Notes under the pieces: generated by a model
What the model saw: only the letters and a program-made list of their open reading frames with translations
What the model was told of the DNA's origin: nothing
Databases searched by the model: none
Assembly: GCF_000948415.1 (NCBI RefSeq)
Contig: NZ_JYII01000003.1
Coordinates: forward strand, 62,001 to 126,000
Source of the DNA: Thalassospira sp. HJ
GTDB taxonomy: Bacteria; Pseudomonadota; Alphaproteobacteria; Rhodospirillales; Thalassospiraceae
Reading direction: 5' to 3'
DNA length: 64,000 nucleotides
Shown: piece by piece, positions 48,276 through 57,276 of the stretch
Layout of the letters: each line of letters opens with the position of its first letter
How positions within the stretch are numbered: position 1 is the first letter of the stretch
Translations under genes and position numbers: made by a program

Positions 48276-48522
48276 ACAAACCCCAATTACGTTTGACGTT
48301 ATCTTTTATCGCCATGTTAGCCGGTAAACGATACCGATCTCAACGTTTAATCTGCGCTTTTCGGCTTTATGGCTTCAAGTTTGATATGGGTTCGCCACTG
48401 TAGTTGCGAAACCCCTTGCATTAATCACCTAAACGTTCCGGCAGCCTGCAAGTTCCGAACATCAACACCAAAGCCAGCGCATACACTTGTCTATGACTTA
48501 AAACTGCCATGAGGCAAGACAT
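48276..48522. other. clpX upstream region
   Basis: The clpP-clpX gap is 301 bases. No gene is seen in this part. It must hold the clpX promoter; a CCCATAT about 110 bases before clpX recalls the -10 element of heat-shock promoters, but no matching -35 at proper spacing was found, so no promoter is called. Confidence 0.4.
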
Positions 48523-48556
48523 AAAAAAACGCCCCGGCAGATCACCGGGGCGTTTT
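48523..48556 (-). terminator. Terminator after clpP
   Basis: A 12-bp stem (AAAACGCCCCGG / CCGGGGCGTTTT, loop of 7) with a run of seven T on the minus strand, 20 bases after the clpP stop. Confidence 0.9.
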
Positions 48557-48576
48557 CACCAATCACACTTGGGTGA

Positions 48577-49206
48577 TCAGTCTTTCTTTTCATCACTTTC
48601 CGACTTCGGACGCGAGGTAACGACCTCATCGATCAGACCGAATTCCTTGGCCTGATCCGGGGTGAGGAAGTTGTCACGCTCCATTGCGTCTTCGATGGTC
48701 TTGAGATCACGGCCGGTATGTTCGACATAGATCTCGTTAAGACGCTGACGCAGAGCCAGAATTTCACGGGCGTGAATTTCGATGTCCGATGCCTGACCCT
48801 GGAAGCCGCCAGACGGCTGGTGGATCATGACACGCGCATTCGGCAGGCAGTAACGCTTGCCTTTTGCGCCGGCCATCAGAAGCAGCGAGCCCATGGATGC
48901 CGCCTGCCCCATGCACACTGTGGAGACATCACAACGGATGTACTGCATGGTGTCATAGATGGCGAGACCCGAGGTCACAACACCGCCCGGTGAGTTGATG
49001 TAAAGCGAAATGTCCTTATCCGGATTTTCCGATTCGAGGTGCAGCAGCTGAGCACAGATCAGTGACGACATGCCGTCATGGACCTGACCGTTGATGAAAA
49101 CGATGCGCTCTTTGAGCAGCCGCGAAAAGATGTCATAGGCACGCTCGCCACGGCTGGTCTGTTCAACGACCATCGGCACAAGCGAATTCATCTGTTCTTC
49201 AATCAT
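48577..49206 (-). CDS. clpP: ATP-dependent Clp protease proteolytic subunit
   Basis: ClpP is the tetradecameric serine protease chamber used by ClpX and ClpA. With the ATG at 49206 the protein has 209 residues. The triad is Ser104 ([11 protein letters not shown]), His129 ([10 protein letters not shown]) and Asp178 (DAMERDNFL). The start is uncertain by a few codons, since a TTG is available three codons upstream and another ATG five codons downstream. It follows tig by 44 bases, the common tig-clpP-clpX-lon order. Confidence 0.96.
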   Translation of the reverse strand: MIEEQMNSLVPMVVEQTSRGERAYDIFSRLLKERIVFINGQVHDGMSSLICAQLLHLESENPDKDISLYINSPGGVVTSGLAIYDTMQYIRCDVSTVCMGQAASMGSLLLMAGAKGKRYCLPNARVMIHQPSGGFQGQASDIEIHAREILALRQRLNEIYVEHTGRDLKTIEDAMERDNFLTPDQAKEFGLIDEVVTSRPKSESDEKKD

Positions 49207-49250
49207 CAACTGCAATCTCCCTGCATGATCCTAAACCGTTTCCGGCCGGA

Positions 49251-50723
49251 TTACTTCTCTTCGGATTTGTCAGCAGCTTTTTTAGCGGCCGGCTTCTTGG
49301 CTGCAGCTTTTTTGGCCGGGGCTTTTTTAGCCGGAGCCTTTTTCTCTGCGTCCTTTTTCGCCGGTGCCTTTTTAGCAGCCGATTTCTTCTTCGGAGCTTC
49401 GTCTTCCTCTTCAGGCTTCAGAAGTTCTTCAACCGAAACGGTTTTTTCTTCTACCTTCGCGAGTTCGACGATGTAATCAACGACCTTGTCTTCATATACA
49501 GGGCCCTGAAGCGCCTGCAAGGCCTGCGGGTTATTTTTATAGAATTCGATAACCTGCTGTTCCTGACCCGGATATTTCTGGGCTTCTGCAACGAGGACCT
49601 TGTTGACGTCTTCCTGAGTGACCTGAATTTCGTTCTCACGGCCAACTTCTGCGAGCAGAAGGCCCAGAAGAACGCGACGTTCTGCGATTTCGCGGAACTC
49701 GGCGGTCAGCTCTTCTTCAGACTTGCCTTTGGTTTCGTCGTCTTCCTGACCAGCTTCACGGGCCTGTTTGATCTGGCCAATGATGCCTTCCAGTTCGTTA
49801 TCTACCAGCGAAGTCGGCAGTTCGAAGCTGTGGTTTTCGGCCAGGGCGTCAAGAAGCTGACGCTTCATTTTCTGACGGGAAACCGATTCGTATTCGCGAC
49901 CGAAGTCCTTGCGAATGGCGTCTTTGAGGGACTCAAGGCTTTCCTGACCGAGTTTTTTGGCCAGTTCGTCATCCAGCTCAGCCGGTTTCTTTTCCTTGAT
50001 TTCCTTGACGGTTACGTCGAACTCGGCGTCTTTGCCGGCCAGTTCTGCTGCACCGTATTCGTCCGGGAATTTCACTTTGACAACGATTTCGTCACCAGCG
50101 TTCACACCGGTCAGCTGATCTTCGAAACCTTCGATGAAGGAACCGGAACCGAGTTCGAGTTCGTAATCTTCGGCTTTACCGCCTTCGAACGCTTCACCGC
50201 CGATTTTGCCGAGGAAGTCGATCACGACAACGTCGCCAGCTTTGGACTTGCGCTTGCGTGCGAGCGGAGCGGTCGTACCCTGTGCGGATGCGATACGCTC
50301 GAGGGTTTCGGTCACTTTGCTGTCGTCAAGTTCAACAACTTCACGGGTCAGCTTCAGCTTTTTGAAGTCCATCGCTTCGATGGCCGGAATGATTTCGACT
50401 GCGATGTCGAATTCCAGATCGCCGCCTTCATCGAATTTGGTGACTTCGATTTTCGGCTGAACAGCCGGGCGCAGATCATTGTCGTTCAGAACCTTGCCGG
50501 TGTTTTCGTTGACAGCGGCTTCAAGGACTTCACCCATGACAGCCTGGCCATAACGCTGGCGCAGGAGTTTCGCCGGGATTTTGCCCGGACGGAAGCCCGG
50601 CAGGCGAACCTGATCCTTGATCTCGTCGAGTTTGGCGACGACTTTTTCTTCGATGTGTGCGGCGGGCACGACGACTTTGAACTCGCGCGCCAGGCCTTCG
50701 TTTTTGGTTTCAGTAACCTGCAT
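49251..50723 (-). CDS. tig: Trigger factor with Lys/Ala-rich C-terminal tail
   Basis: Trigger factor is the ribosome-bound chaperone and prolyl isomerase that meets nascent chains. The 490-residue protein has the ribosome-binding N-terminal domain (LPGFRPGKIPAKLLRQRYG, containing the GFRxGxxP signature), the FKBP-type domain (about 150-240: GDVVVIDFLGKIGGEAFEGG) and the helical C-terminal arms. Beyond about residue 435 comes an unusual tail of acidic residues and then repeated AKKAPAKK-type units, like the tails of histone H1-type proteins. It starts the tig-clpP-clpX-lon group. Confidence 0.96.
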   Translation of the reverse strand: MQVTETKNEGLAREFKVVVPAAHIEEKVVAKLDEIKDQVRLPGFRPGKIPAKLLRQRYGQAVMGEVLEAAVNENTGKVLNDNDLRPAVQPKIEVTKFDEGGDLEFDIAVEIIPAIEAMDFKKLKLTREVVELDDSKVTETLERIASAQGTTAPLARKRKSKAGDVVVIDFLGKIGGEAFEGGKAEDYELELGSGSFIEGFEDQLTGVNAGDEIVVKVKFPDEYGAAELAGKDAEFDVTVKEIKEKKPAELDDELAKKLGQESLESLKDAIRKDFGREYESVSRQKMKRQLLDALAENHSFELPTSLVDNELEGIIGQIKQAREAGQEDDETKGKSEEELTAEFREIAERRVLLGLLLAEVGRENEIQVTQEDVNKVLVAEAQKYPGQEQQVIEFYKNNPQALQALQGPVYEDKVVDYIVELAKVEEKTVSVEELLKPEEEDEAPKKKSAAKKAPAKKDAEKKAPAKKAPAKKAAAKKPAAKKAADKSEEK

Positions 50724-50835
50724 AGATAACTCTTTTGCTTGGTTCGAATAATGTCCGTTACGCGACGCAGTCCGGACGTCAGAAAGTCAATATGACTAAA
50801 CGAATATGGGTCTCGATCAAATTTTCAGCTGCTTA

Positions 50836-50920
50836 TGGTACGGGTGAAGGGACTCGAACCCCCACGGATTGCTCCACTGGAACCTAAATCCAGCGCGTCT
50901 ACCAGTTCCGCCACACCCGC
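50836..50920 (-). tRNA. tRNA-Leu (TAG)
   Basis: An 85-base type II tRNA begins GCGGGTGTGGCGGAACTGG. It has anticodon loop TTTAGGT (anticodon TAG) in stem CTGGA/TCCAG, a long variable arm and encoded CCA. The first acceptor pair is G-U. Confidence 0.96.
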
Positions 50921-50965
50921 ACACAAGCATAGAATTCACTCCGGTCACACCGGAATGAGTGCGCC

Positions 50966-50994
50966 TTAATACAAACTTCGATCCCCTCATGCAA
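50966..50994 (-). promoter_or_regulatory. Promoter of tRNA-Leu
   Basis: TTGCAT (50989-50994) and TATTAA (50966-50971) on the minus strand with 17-base spacing. A TCCGGT-GTG-ACCGGA hairpin lies in the 5' leader between promoter and tRNA. Confidence 0.6.
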
Positions 50995-51088
50995 GCATCG
51001 CCTTTTCGACAATCGCAATCTTGTCGAAAATAACTGCAAAACATGGCCTGAAATGAGGGTAATCAAGCGATTTTGGATATTGGATGCG

Positions 51089-52483
51089 CTAACGCAGAAG
51101 CCGTTTTACCGCACTTGAAACCGCAATTTTGCCCTGCCCGACATAACTTTCGTGATTTTTTTCGATGGTGGAGAGGTCATAAAGATAGTTCACCATCATC
51201 CCGAATGACTGATTCCAGCCATTTTCCTTGCCATTGCCGTTCCAGTTCAGGCGTTCGACCCGCGCGCCGTTGCTAAGATGGAAATGCGCGACCGGATCAA
51301 ATGCGGTTTCCATACCCGGCCGCTTGGCATTCAAGAGATACCAGGCCGTCAGATATTCGATATTGGTCCGTGTGCGTTCGGATACCGCGTCGGGGCTGGT
51401 TGCCGGGGGTTTTGGCCCCATCAGGTCATCACAATCATTGAGGGCCGCCTCAATCACCTTGGGCAGGCCGGTTTCCTGGCCCTTTGCCATGGTATCAAGC
51501 TGCCGGTCCATCCAGTTGCGTAAGGCCGGGATTGGCGACAGGGTGGAGAATTGTTTGAGGTGCGGCAGATCGCGTTGAAGTTCTGCCACCACACGCTTGA
51601 TCAGGAAGTCGCCAAAACTGATCCCGGCGAGACCTGCCTGCGCGTTCGAGATCGAATAGAAGATCGCTGTATCGGCTTTGGGGCCATTGTCCGCTGCGCC
51701 TGTGACGTCATCCTTGCTTTCGATCAGGGCGTCGACATTGCCGGCAATGCCGTTCACAAGCGCGACTTCAACGAATATCAGCGGCTCATCGGGCATACCG
51801 GGATGAAAGAAGGCAAAGCAGCGCCGATCTGACGCCAGACGGCGTTTCAGGTCATCCCAACTTTGAATGGCGTGAACGGCTTCATAGGCGATGAGCTTTT
51901 CCAGAAGAGCTGCCGGTGAATTCCATGTAATGCGTTGCAGCTCCAGAAAGCCGATATCAAACCAGCTTGCCAGCAATGTCTTGAGGTCGCGTTCGAGAAT
52001 GGCAAGGCCCGGGGCCTGTTTACGCCAGCGCAGTAGATCGGCCCGCAGATCAACCAGAAACTTCACACCTTGCGGTAAGGAGTTGAATTCCTTGAGGATT
52101 GAGCGAAATGGCGGCACCAAAGCACTGCGTAGCTCGGTCTCCAACAATGCCTGTTCGGCCAGATCGTCGGCCGCCGTCCAGTCGGACATGACGGCGGCCA
52201 CCCGGTCGCGATCAACACCGAACTCATTGACCAGAAGATGCAGGAAGTCACGTTTGCCCGCATCATCCAGACGCAGGAAATCATGGCCCAAGGCAGCCGC
52301 ACGGGCACGGGCCGAGACCGCCCCACCGCGCCTGGCCAGACAGTCAGAAATCTGTTCGCGCCACCGGTCATGGCGGGTTTGGCTTTCATCAAAACCAAGG
52401 CCGCGCACCACGGGGCTATCACGCAATTCGCGCCAAGCGCCACGCAGATTATCAAGGGTTCTGTCGAGAAACGTCTGAGACAT
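51089..52483 (-). CDS. Malonyl-CoA decarboxylase
   Basis: The enzyme decarboxylates malonyl-CoA to acetyl-CoA, either to remove excess malonyl-CoA or in malonate use. The 464-residue protein has the N-terminal helical domain (to about 150) and the GNAT-like catalytic domain. The latter shows IFYSISNAQAGLAGISFGDFLIKR, split across strands, TLSPIPALRNWM and the C-terminal PVAHFHLSNGARVERLNW with the conserved His. The ATG at 52483 has GGGAG seven bases upstream; the frame is open for 23 more codons without family resemblance. No malonyl-CoA synthetase or malonate transporter lies beside it in the window. Confidence 0.93.
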   Translation of the reverse strand: MSQTFLDRTLDNLRGAWRELRDSPVVRGLGFDESQTRHDRWREQISDCLARRGGAVSARARAAALGHDFLRLDDAGKRDFLHLLVNEFGVDRDRVAAVMSDWTAADDLAEQALLETELRSALVPPFRSILKEFNSLPQGVKFLVDLRADLLRWRKQAPGLAILERDLKTLLASWFDIGFLELQRITWNSPAALLEKLIAYEAVHAIQSWDDLKRRLASDRRCFAFFHPGMPDEPLIFVEVALVNGIAGNVDALIESKDDVTGAADNGPKADTAIFYSISNAQAGLAGISFGDFLIKRVVAELQRDLPHLKQFSTLSPIPALRNWMDRQLDTMAKGQETGLPKVIEAALNDCDDLMGPKPPATSPDAVSERTRTNIEYLTAWYLLNAKRPGMETAFDPVAHFHLSNGARVERLNWNGNGKENGWNQSFGMMVNYLYDLSTIEKNHESYVGQGKIAVSSAVKRLLR

Positions 52484-52633
52484 GCCTGTCTCCCACTCCG
52501 ATATCAGAAGAACTTCAATTCGTTTCCTCAGGGCGCGCTGTTCCCGTCGCAACGCGCCATATCGTTTTTATATCGGTTGATTATACACCAAGTGCCAGCG
52601 TGCCGGATGACTTATTGGGCGGCAAAACGCGCT

Positions 52634-54097
52634 TTATCCCTTTTTGCGCGACGCCAGCCAGAGTTCGCGCAAAACGCCGGGAAGATGTTCCGGGATATCT
52701 TCGGCAATCAGGCCGGGACCGATATCTGCGCCTGCGCGCGCATGCAGCCACACACCCATGCAGGCGGCATCAAAGCTGTCCATGCCTTGTGCCATCAATC
52801 CACCGATGATCCCGGCCAGAACATCGCCCGATCCGGCGGTTGCCAGCCAAGGCACATCCACCGCACTGATTGCCGCCCGCCCATCAGGGGCCGCGATCAC
52901 GGTATCTGCCCCCTTGATCAGAACCGTCGCACCACAGCGCTTGGCAGCGGCCCGCGCCCGACACAGCTTGTCGCCGGTGATATCGGGAAACAGGCGGGCA
53001 AATTCGCCCTCATGCGGGGTTAGGACGGTTGGCCCCTGCACGGCGAAACACAATGTAGACGGATCTTCGGCAAAGCTTGTGAGCGCATCGGCATCCAGAA
53101 CCGTCGCACGACAGAGATGCAAAAGCTTCAGCACCAGCGCGCGGGTTTCATCACCCACACCAAATCCTGGGCCAATGACAAAGGCATTATGGCGGCAATC
53201 ATTGACCAGCGTATCGAACGACGTCATCGGGGCCGTCATATTTCCCGGCGCATCGGATGCATAGACAGGCAATGCAGAGGCCTCGGATACGATGGTCAGA
53301 AGACCAACACCGGACCGCCGTGCAGCACGGGCTACAAGGCGCGTAGCACCGGTCATGGCACTGCCGCCAAAAGCCAGAAGATGGCCGCGATGGTATTTAT
53401 GGCCTTCCAGACCCGGCCAATGAATGCCTGCGCGCCACAGAACCGGATCGTTACGCCAACAGGCAGGCGCAATATCAAGCACCGTCTGATCCGTAATCCC
53501 GATATCGCGTACCGCGAGCTCGCCACACATCAACCTACCGGGCAAAAGGTAATGCCCGGGCTTGGCCCGGCAAAAGGTCACGGTCAGGTCCGCCTTGACG
53601 CCAACGCCCAAGACCATGCCGGTGTTGCCATCAACCCCGGATGGCACATCGACCGCAACAACGCTGCACGGGCTTGAATTAATCGTCGTGATCAGTTCGG
53701 CCAGATCACCACTAATCGCACGCGCAAGCCCCGCGCCAAAGATGCAATCAACCACCAGATCCGCGCCGACGACAAGTGCTGGTGACAACCGTTCGGTGGC
53801 ACCTTCCCAGCGCGCAGCATGCAGGGCGGCATCACCTTTGAGGTCCGCGACATCGCCCATCAGGCCCAACCGCACCGACCAGCCTTCGTCACGCAGCAGC
53901 TTGGCAATGGCAAAGCCATCGCCGCCATTATTGCCGGGACCACACAGCACAGAGACGGAACGCGGCGACCAGTGACGAATGATTTCCTCGAACACGACGC
54001 GACCGGCGTTTTGCATCAGAACGTCACCGGGGGTGCCGCCTTCGATCGTGCGGCGGTCTGCTTCGTACATCTGATCGGTTGTCAGGATTTCAAACAT
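52634..54097 (-). CDS. nnr: Bifunctional NAD(P)H-hydrate epimerase/dehydratase
   Basis: This protein repairs damaged NAD(P)H hydrates: the N-terminal YjeF domain epimerises R- and S-NAD(P)HX, and the C-terminal ribokinase-like domain dehydrates S-NAD(P)HX using ADP. The 487-residue chain has LCGPGNNGGDGFAIAKLL and VVDCIFGAGLAR in the first half. KYHRGHLLAFGGSAMTGA, LTPHEGEFARLFPD and LATAGSGDVLAGIIGGLMAQG follow in the second. Both active sites look intact. It diverges from the dadA-like gene and lies 150 bases before malonyl-CoA decarboxylase. Confidence 0.96.
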   Translation of the reverse strand: MFEILTTDQMYEADRRTIEGGTPGDVLMQNAGRVVFEEIIRHWSPRSVSVLCGPGNNGGDGFAIAKLLRDEGWSVRLGLMGDVADLKGDAALHAARWEGATERLSPALVVGADLVVDCIFGAGLARAISGDLAELITTINSSPCSVVAVDVPSGVDGNTGMVLGVGVKADLTVTFCRAKPGHYLLPGRLMCGELAVRDIGITDQTVLDIAPACWRNDPVLWRAGIHWPGLEGHKYHRGHLLAFGGSAMTGATRLVARAARRSGVGLLTIVSEASALPVYASDAPGNMTAPMTSFDTLVNDCRHNAFVIGPGFGVGDETRALVLKLLHLCRATVLDADALTSFAEDPSTLCFAVQGPTVLTPHEGEFARLFPDITGDKLCRARAAAKRCGATVLIKGADTVIAAPDGRAAISAVDVPWLATAGSGDVLAGIIGGLMAQGMDSFDAACMGVWLHARAGADIGPGLIAEDIPEHLPGVLRELWLASRKKG

Positions 54098-54204
54098 TTG
54101 CCCCCGTCATCCTTGTCGTGATCTCTTAGCTTTATGCTGTGTATTGCATCAGCATTTAAAACAGGTCCAGTCGACTGTAGCCATTTAAATTTCACCCCAC
54201 TATA

Positions 54205-54232
54205 TTGCAGCGAAATTCGCAAGTCAGATAGT
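54205..54232 (+). promoter_or_regulatory. Possible promoter of the dadA-like gene
   Basis: TTGCAG (54205-54210) and GATAGT (54227-54232) with 16-base spacing, about 60 bases before the ATG at 54293, in the 195-base divergent gap. Confidence 0.4.
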
Positions 54233-54292
54233 TGGCAGAAAGGCTGACCGTCTGATCGCATCACGGAACTTCCGCAGCAAGGCTTTGCCCGC

Positions 54293-55543
54293 ATGCATGT
54301 TGTCATCATGGGCGCCGGGGTCATCGGGACAACGGCGGCCTGGTATCTTTTGCAAAATGGCCATCAGGTCACGGTGGTTGATCGCCAGCATGCCAGTGCG
54401 CAGGAAACAAGCTTTGCCAATGGCGGTCAGATTTCCGCCTGTCACGCGACGCCGTGGGCCAATGCATCCACCCCGAAACAGATCATTAGCTGGCTTGGGC
54501 GCGAAGAAGCGCCGCTTCTGGTGCGGATGCGCTTTGATCCGCAGCTGTTTTCATGGGGTTTGCGGTTCTTGCGCAACTGCACGGATGCGCGTGCAAAGCG
54601 CAATCTGGAAAAGGCGCTTCGGGTTGCGATCTATAGCCGTGATTGCCTTCGTGCGCTAAGGGCCGAGCTTGATCTGAGTTACGATCACAGCACGCGCGGC
54701 ATCCTGCATATCTGCCGTAATGAGCAGGATATGGCCGCGGTTGAAAAGGCCACCGCGCAGATGCAGGAATATGGCCTGAACCGCAGGCTGGTTTCCCATG
54801 AAGAGTGCCTCGAGATCGAGCCAGCCTTGCGCAGCTCGAACGCCCCGATCATCGGCGGCAGTTTTACCCCGGATGATGAAAGCGGCGATGCCCGCAAGTT
54901 CACCGAAAGCCTGAGCGCGCATTGCATTGCCAAGGGGGCGGACTTTCGCTTCAACACCACGATCACCGGCCTTAGCCGTGATCAAGGCAGGATTACCGCG
55001 GTTCAAACCGATGCAGGCACGATCAATGCGGACGCGTTTCTTGTCTGCCTTGGCAGTTACAGTCCGCTAATGCTGCGTCCGCTTGGCGTCAAGTTGCCGA
55101 TTTATCCTTGCAAGGGTTATTCGATCAGCATTGATACGACCGGCCATTCCGGCGCGCCTGAAACGGCGTTGATCGATGATAGCGTGAAGATGGTGTATTC
55201 GCGACTTGGCGCACAGCTTCGGGTTGCAGGCACCGCAGAACTGGACGGTTATGACCTGCGTATGTCGCCTAGGCGACAGCAACTGATCGTTGATAAGGCA
55301 CTGGAATTATTTCCGAATTCTGGTGATCGCGCCAACATAAGGTTCTGGGCGGGTTTGCGCCCCGTAACACCGGATTCTGCCCCTATTCTTGGCGGCACAA
55401 AGTATGGTAATCTTTACCTCAATACGGGGCATGGGACGTTGGGTTGGACTATGAGTTGCGGATCCGCAAAAGCAGTCGCCGATCTTATCAGCAATAAATC
55501 ACCTGACATCTCTTTGACGGGGCTGGGTATCGCACGCTTCTAG
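54293..55543 (+). CDS. dadA: FAD-dependent D-amino acid dehydrogenase (DadA-like)
   Basis: DadA-type enzymes oxidise D-amino acids at the inner membrane, passing electrons to quinone. The 416-residue protein has an N-terminal dinucleotide-binding motif (VVIMGAGVIGTTAAWYLL, residues 3-20) ending in the ribose-binding acid VVDRQ. The FANGGQISACHATPWANAS flavin and substrate segment and the C-terminal GLRPVTPDSAPILG and GHGTLGWTMSCGSA complete the family picture. No alanine racemase is adjacent, so substrate preference is open. It is separated by 16 bases from the histidine kinase gene on the same strand and may be co-transcribed with it. Confidence 0.88.
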   Translation: MHVVIMGAGVIGTTAAWYLLQNGHQVTVVDRQHASAQETSFANGGQISACHATPWANASTPKQIISWLGREEAPLLVRMRFDPQLFSWGLRFLRNCTDARAKRNLEKALRVAIYSRDCLRALRAELDLSYDHSTRGILHICRNEQDMAAVEKATAQMQEYGLNRRLVSHEECLEIEPALRSSNAPIIGGSFTPDDESGDARKFTESLSAHCIAKGADFRFNTTITGLSRDQGRITAVQTDAGTINADAFLVCLGSYSPLMLRPLGVKLPIYPCKGYSISIDTTGHSGAPETALIDDSVKMVYSRLGAQLRVAGTAELDGYDLRMSPRRQQLIVDKALELFPNSGDRANIRFWAGLRPVTPDSAPILGGTKYGNLYLNTGHGTLGWTMSCGSAKAVADLISNKSPDISLTGLGIARF

Positions 55544-55559
55544 CGGCGACCTTAAAATC

Positions 55560-56690
55560 ATGGGATCACGTGCCGACATGACCAGCAACACACCAATTGG
55601 CTCAACCAGTGTGCCATTGGCGGATCAGGTTGTTCTGAACGCCCTGCCCTATGCTGCCGTCATTTGCGATCGCAGCGGCATTGTCATGCAATGCAACGAG
55701 GCCATCGCACGCATGATTGGCGTTTCACGCGACCGCATGATTGGCCGCAAGGCCGGCTTTATCTCCAAAGGTTTGATGAGCGACATCGAAGACGTTTTTT
55801 CGTCTGGCCGGACCTGGCGTGGGGATATCATCCTCGTCGGGGCGTCCAAGGAAAATCATGTTTGCGATCTATCCATCGCCCCGCTTGAGTATTTCCAGAA
55901 CAATGAAACGCGTACTGCAGTTCTGATGACGCTTCTTGAAAATGATCGTCAGAAACAGGCCGAACGCACCCTGATGGAACAAAACCGCAATCAGGCGGAT
56001 GCCAACGCGTCGAAATCCGACTTCATCGCCAATATGGGTCATGAGTTGCGCACACCGCTTAATGCGATCATCGGCAACTCCGAATTGATTGCCCATGGCG
56101 TGCTTGGCGATTTGCTGGATGGTTATCGCGATTGCGGGCGTGACGTTTATGAAGCTGGCAAGCACCTGCTTGAGCTGGTCAATAACGTTCTTGATGTCTC
56201 GAAGTTGTCTGCCGGCTCGATGACCCTGCAGCTTGAAGAGGCTGATCTGGGTTCTGTGATGCGCGATGCGGCACGCCTTGTCGGCGATGATATTTCGCGC
56301 CGCGGGCATGAGCTGCAATTCGATCTGCCCGAACAGCCCGTTTCAATGCCGTGTGACAAGCTGAAGCTTAAACAGATTCTGATCAATATTCTTAGCAACG
56401 CGGCAAAGTTCACGCCCGAACATGGCAAAATCCGCCTTGGCCTATCCACCACGGACGAAGACGTCACTTTTGCGGTCGAGGATAATGGGGTCGGCATGAG
56501 CCCGAATGACATTCCGCGCGCACTTGCCCGGTTCTCGCAACTCCATCCGTCGGGGGTGAAGGAAAGTGTCGGCACGGGCCTTGGCCTGCCACTTGCCAAA
56601 CTTCTGGTCGAGCTGCATGGCGGGCGGCTTAGCATCGAAAGTGCGGTTGGCAAGGGAACGACGGTGCGCATTACCCTACCGCGCCCGTAA
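55560..56690 (+). CDS. Soluble PAS-domain sensor histidine kinase
   Basis: The 376-residue protein has a PAS domain (about 24-125: VVLNALPYAAVICDRSGIVMQ region), a HisKA domain with the phospho-acceptor His161 (FIANMGHELRTPLNAIIGN), and a HATPase domain with N box ILINILSNAAKFTPE, G1 VEDNGVGM and G2 GTGLGLPLAK. There is no membrane helix or signal peptide, so it senses a cytoplasmic cue. It has no response regulator next to it. It begins 16 bases after the dadA-like gene; a second ATG at 55578 is an alternative start. The ligand is unknown. Confidence 0.9.
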   Translation: MGSRADMTSNTPIGSTSVPLADQVVLNALPYAAVICDRSGIVMQCNEAIARMIGVSRDRMIGRKAGFISKGLMSDIEDVFSSGRTWRGDIILVGASKENHVCDLSIAPLEYFQNNETRTAVLMTLLENDRQKQAERTLMEQNRNQADANASKSDFIANMGHELRTPLNAIIGNSELIAHGVLGDLLDGYRDCGRDVYEAGKHLLELVNNVLDVSKLSAGSMTLQLEEADLGSVMRDAARLVGDDISRRGHELQFDLPEQPVSMPCDKLKLKQILINILSNAAKFTPEHGKIRLGLSTTDEDVTFAVEDNGVGMSPNDIPRALARFSQLHPSGVKESVGTGLGLPLAKLLVELHGGRLSIESAVGKGTTVRITLPRP

Positions 56691-56713
56691 CCGTCCAATT
56701 CATGCCATATGAC

Positions 56714-56749
56714 AAAAGACCCGCCGCGGAACATCCGGGCGGGTCTTTT
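56714..56749. terminator. Bidirectional terminator
   Basis: A 12-bp stem (AAAAGACCCGCC / GGCGGGTCTTTT, loop of 12) lies between the convergent histidine kinase and cytochrome c genes and can serve both. Confidence 0.88.
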
Positions 56750-56763
56750 GGTTTATCGGGGTC

Positions 56764-57240
56764 TTACTGTGCCGCGGCAGATTGATTGATCTGGTCGTGA
56801 CGCGCGACGACTTCGCGGGGCCAGCGGCTTTTGATGTAGGACAGGCTGGCAATGATTTCCTCGTCACTCAGCACCCCTTCATAGCCCTGCATCGCGGATT
56901 TGTAATCTCCGCCCGCCATGGCAGCCGGGCCGTATTTTGTTAGCGCAACCAAAACCACATCAGGATGATGCCAGGTATGGCCGGTTTCATCATGGGGCGG
57001 TGCGGGAAGCATTCCATCCGGGCCGCGTTCGCGCCAGTTGGCCTCCCCCTGAAGCTTTGCACCGTGGCAGGACGCGCAATTGGCGTCATAGACCTTCTTG
57101 CCAAGGGCGACCAGTTGCAGATCATCCGGGCGCAGCTCAACATTCTGATCCGTGCCGGCAGGGATAAAGTAGCTCACGATGCCATACATGATCGCCGCAC
57201 CGATCAGCGCGCCGAGCGCCATAACGCCTTTATTGTTCAA
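56764..57240 (-). CDS. Membrane-anchored c-type cytochrome
   Basis: A single-haem cytochrome c of 158 residues. An uncleaved N-terminal helix (MALGALIGAAIMYGIVSYF, about 7-25) anchors it with the haem domain in the periplasm. The haem site is CASCH (Cys55, Cys58, His59) and the likely distal ligand is Met117 in AMQGYEGVLSDEE. The start used is a TTG at 57240, which keeps the basic NNK before the helix; the ATG at 57222 is the alternative. It lies 36 bases after cueR in the copA-cueR run, which suggests a link to copper handling, but its electron partners are unknown. Confidence 0.85.
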   Translation of the reverse strand: MNNKGVMALGALIGAAIMYGIVSYFIPAGTDQNVELRPDDLQLVALGKKVYDANCASCHGAKLQGEANWRERGPDGMLPAPPHDETGHTWHHPDVVLVALTKYGPAAMAGGDYKSAMQGYEGVLSDEEIIASLSYIKSRWPREVVARHDQINQSAAAQ

Positions 57241-57276
57241 TTTTCTCTCTCATCTTCATTCGGGTATCGGGACGCC

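Noticed and set aside
48276-48440. CCCATAT motif before clpX as a heat-shock promoter
   Set aside because: No CTTGAA-like element stands at the required distance upstream of it; the CTTGAA present lies downstream of it.
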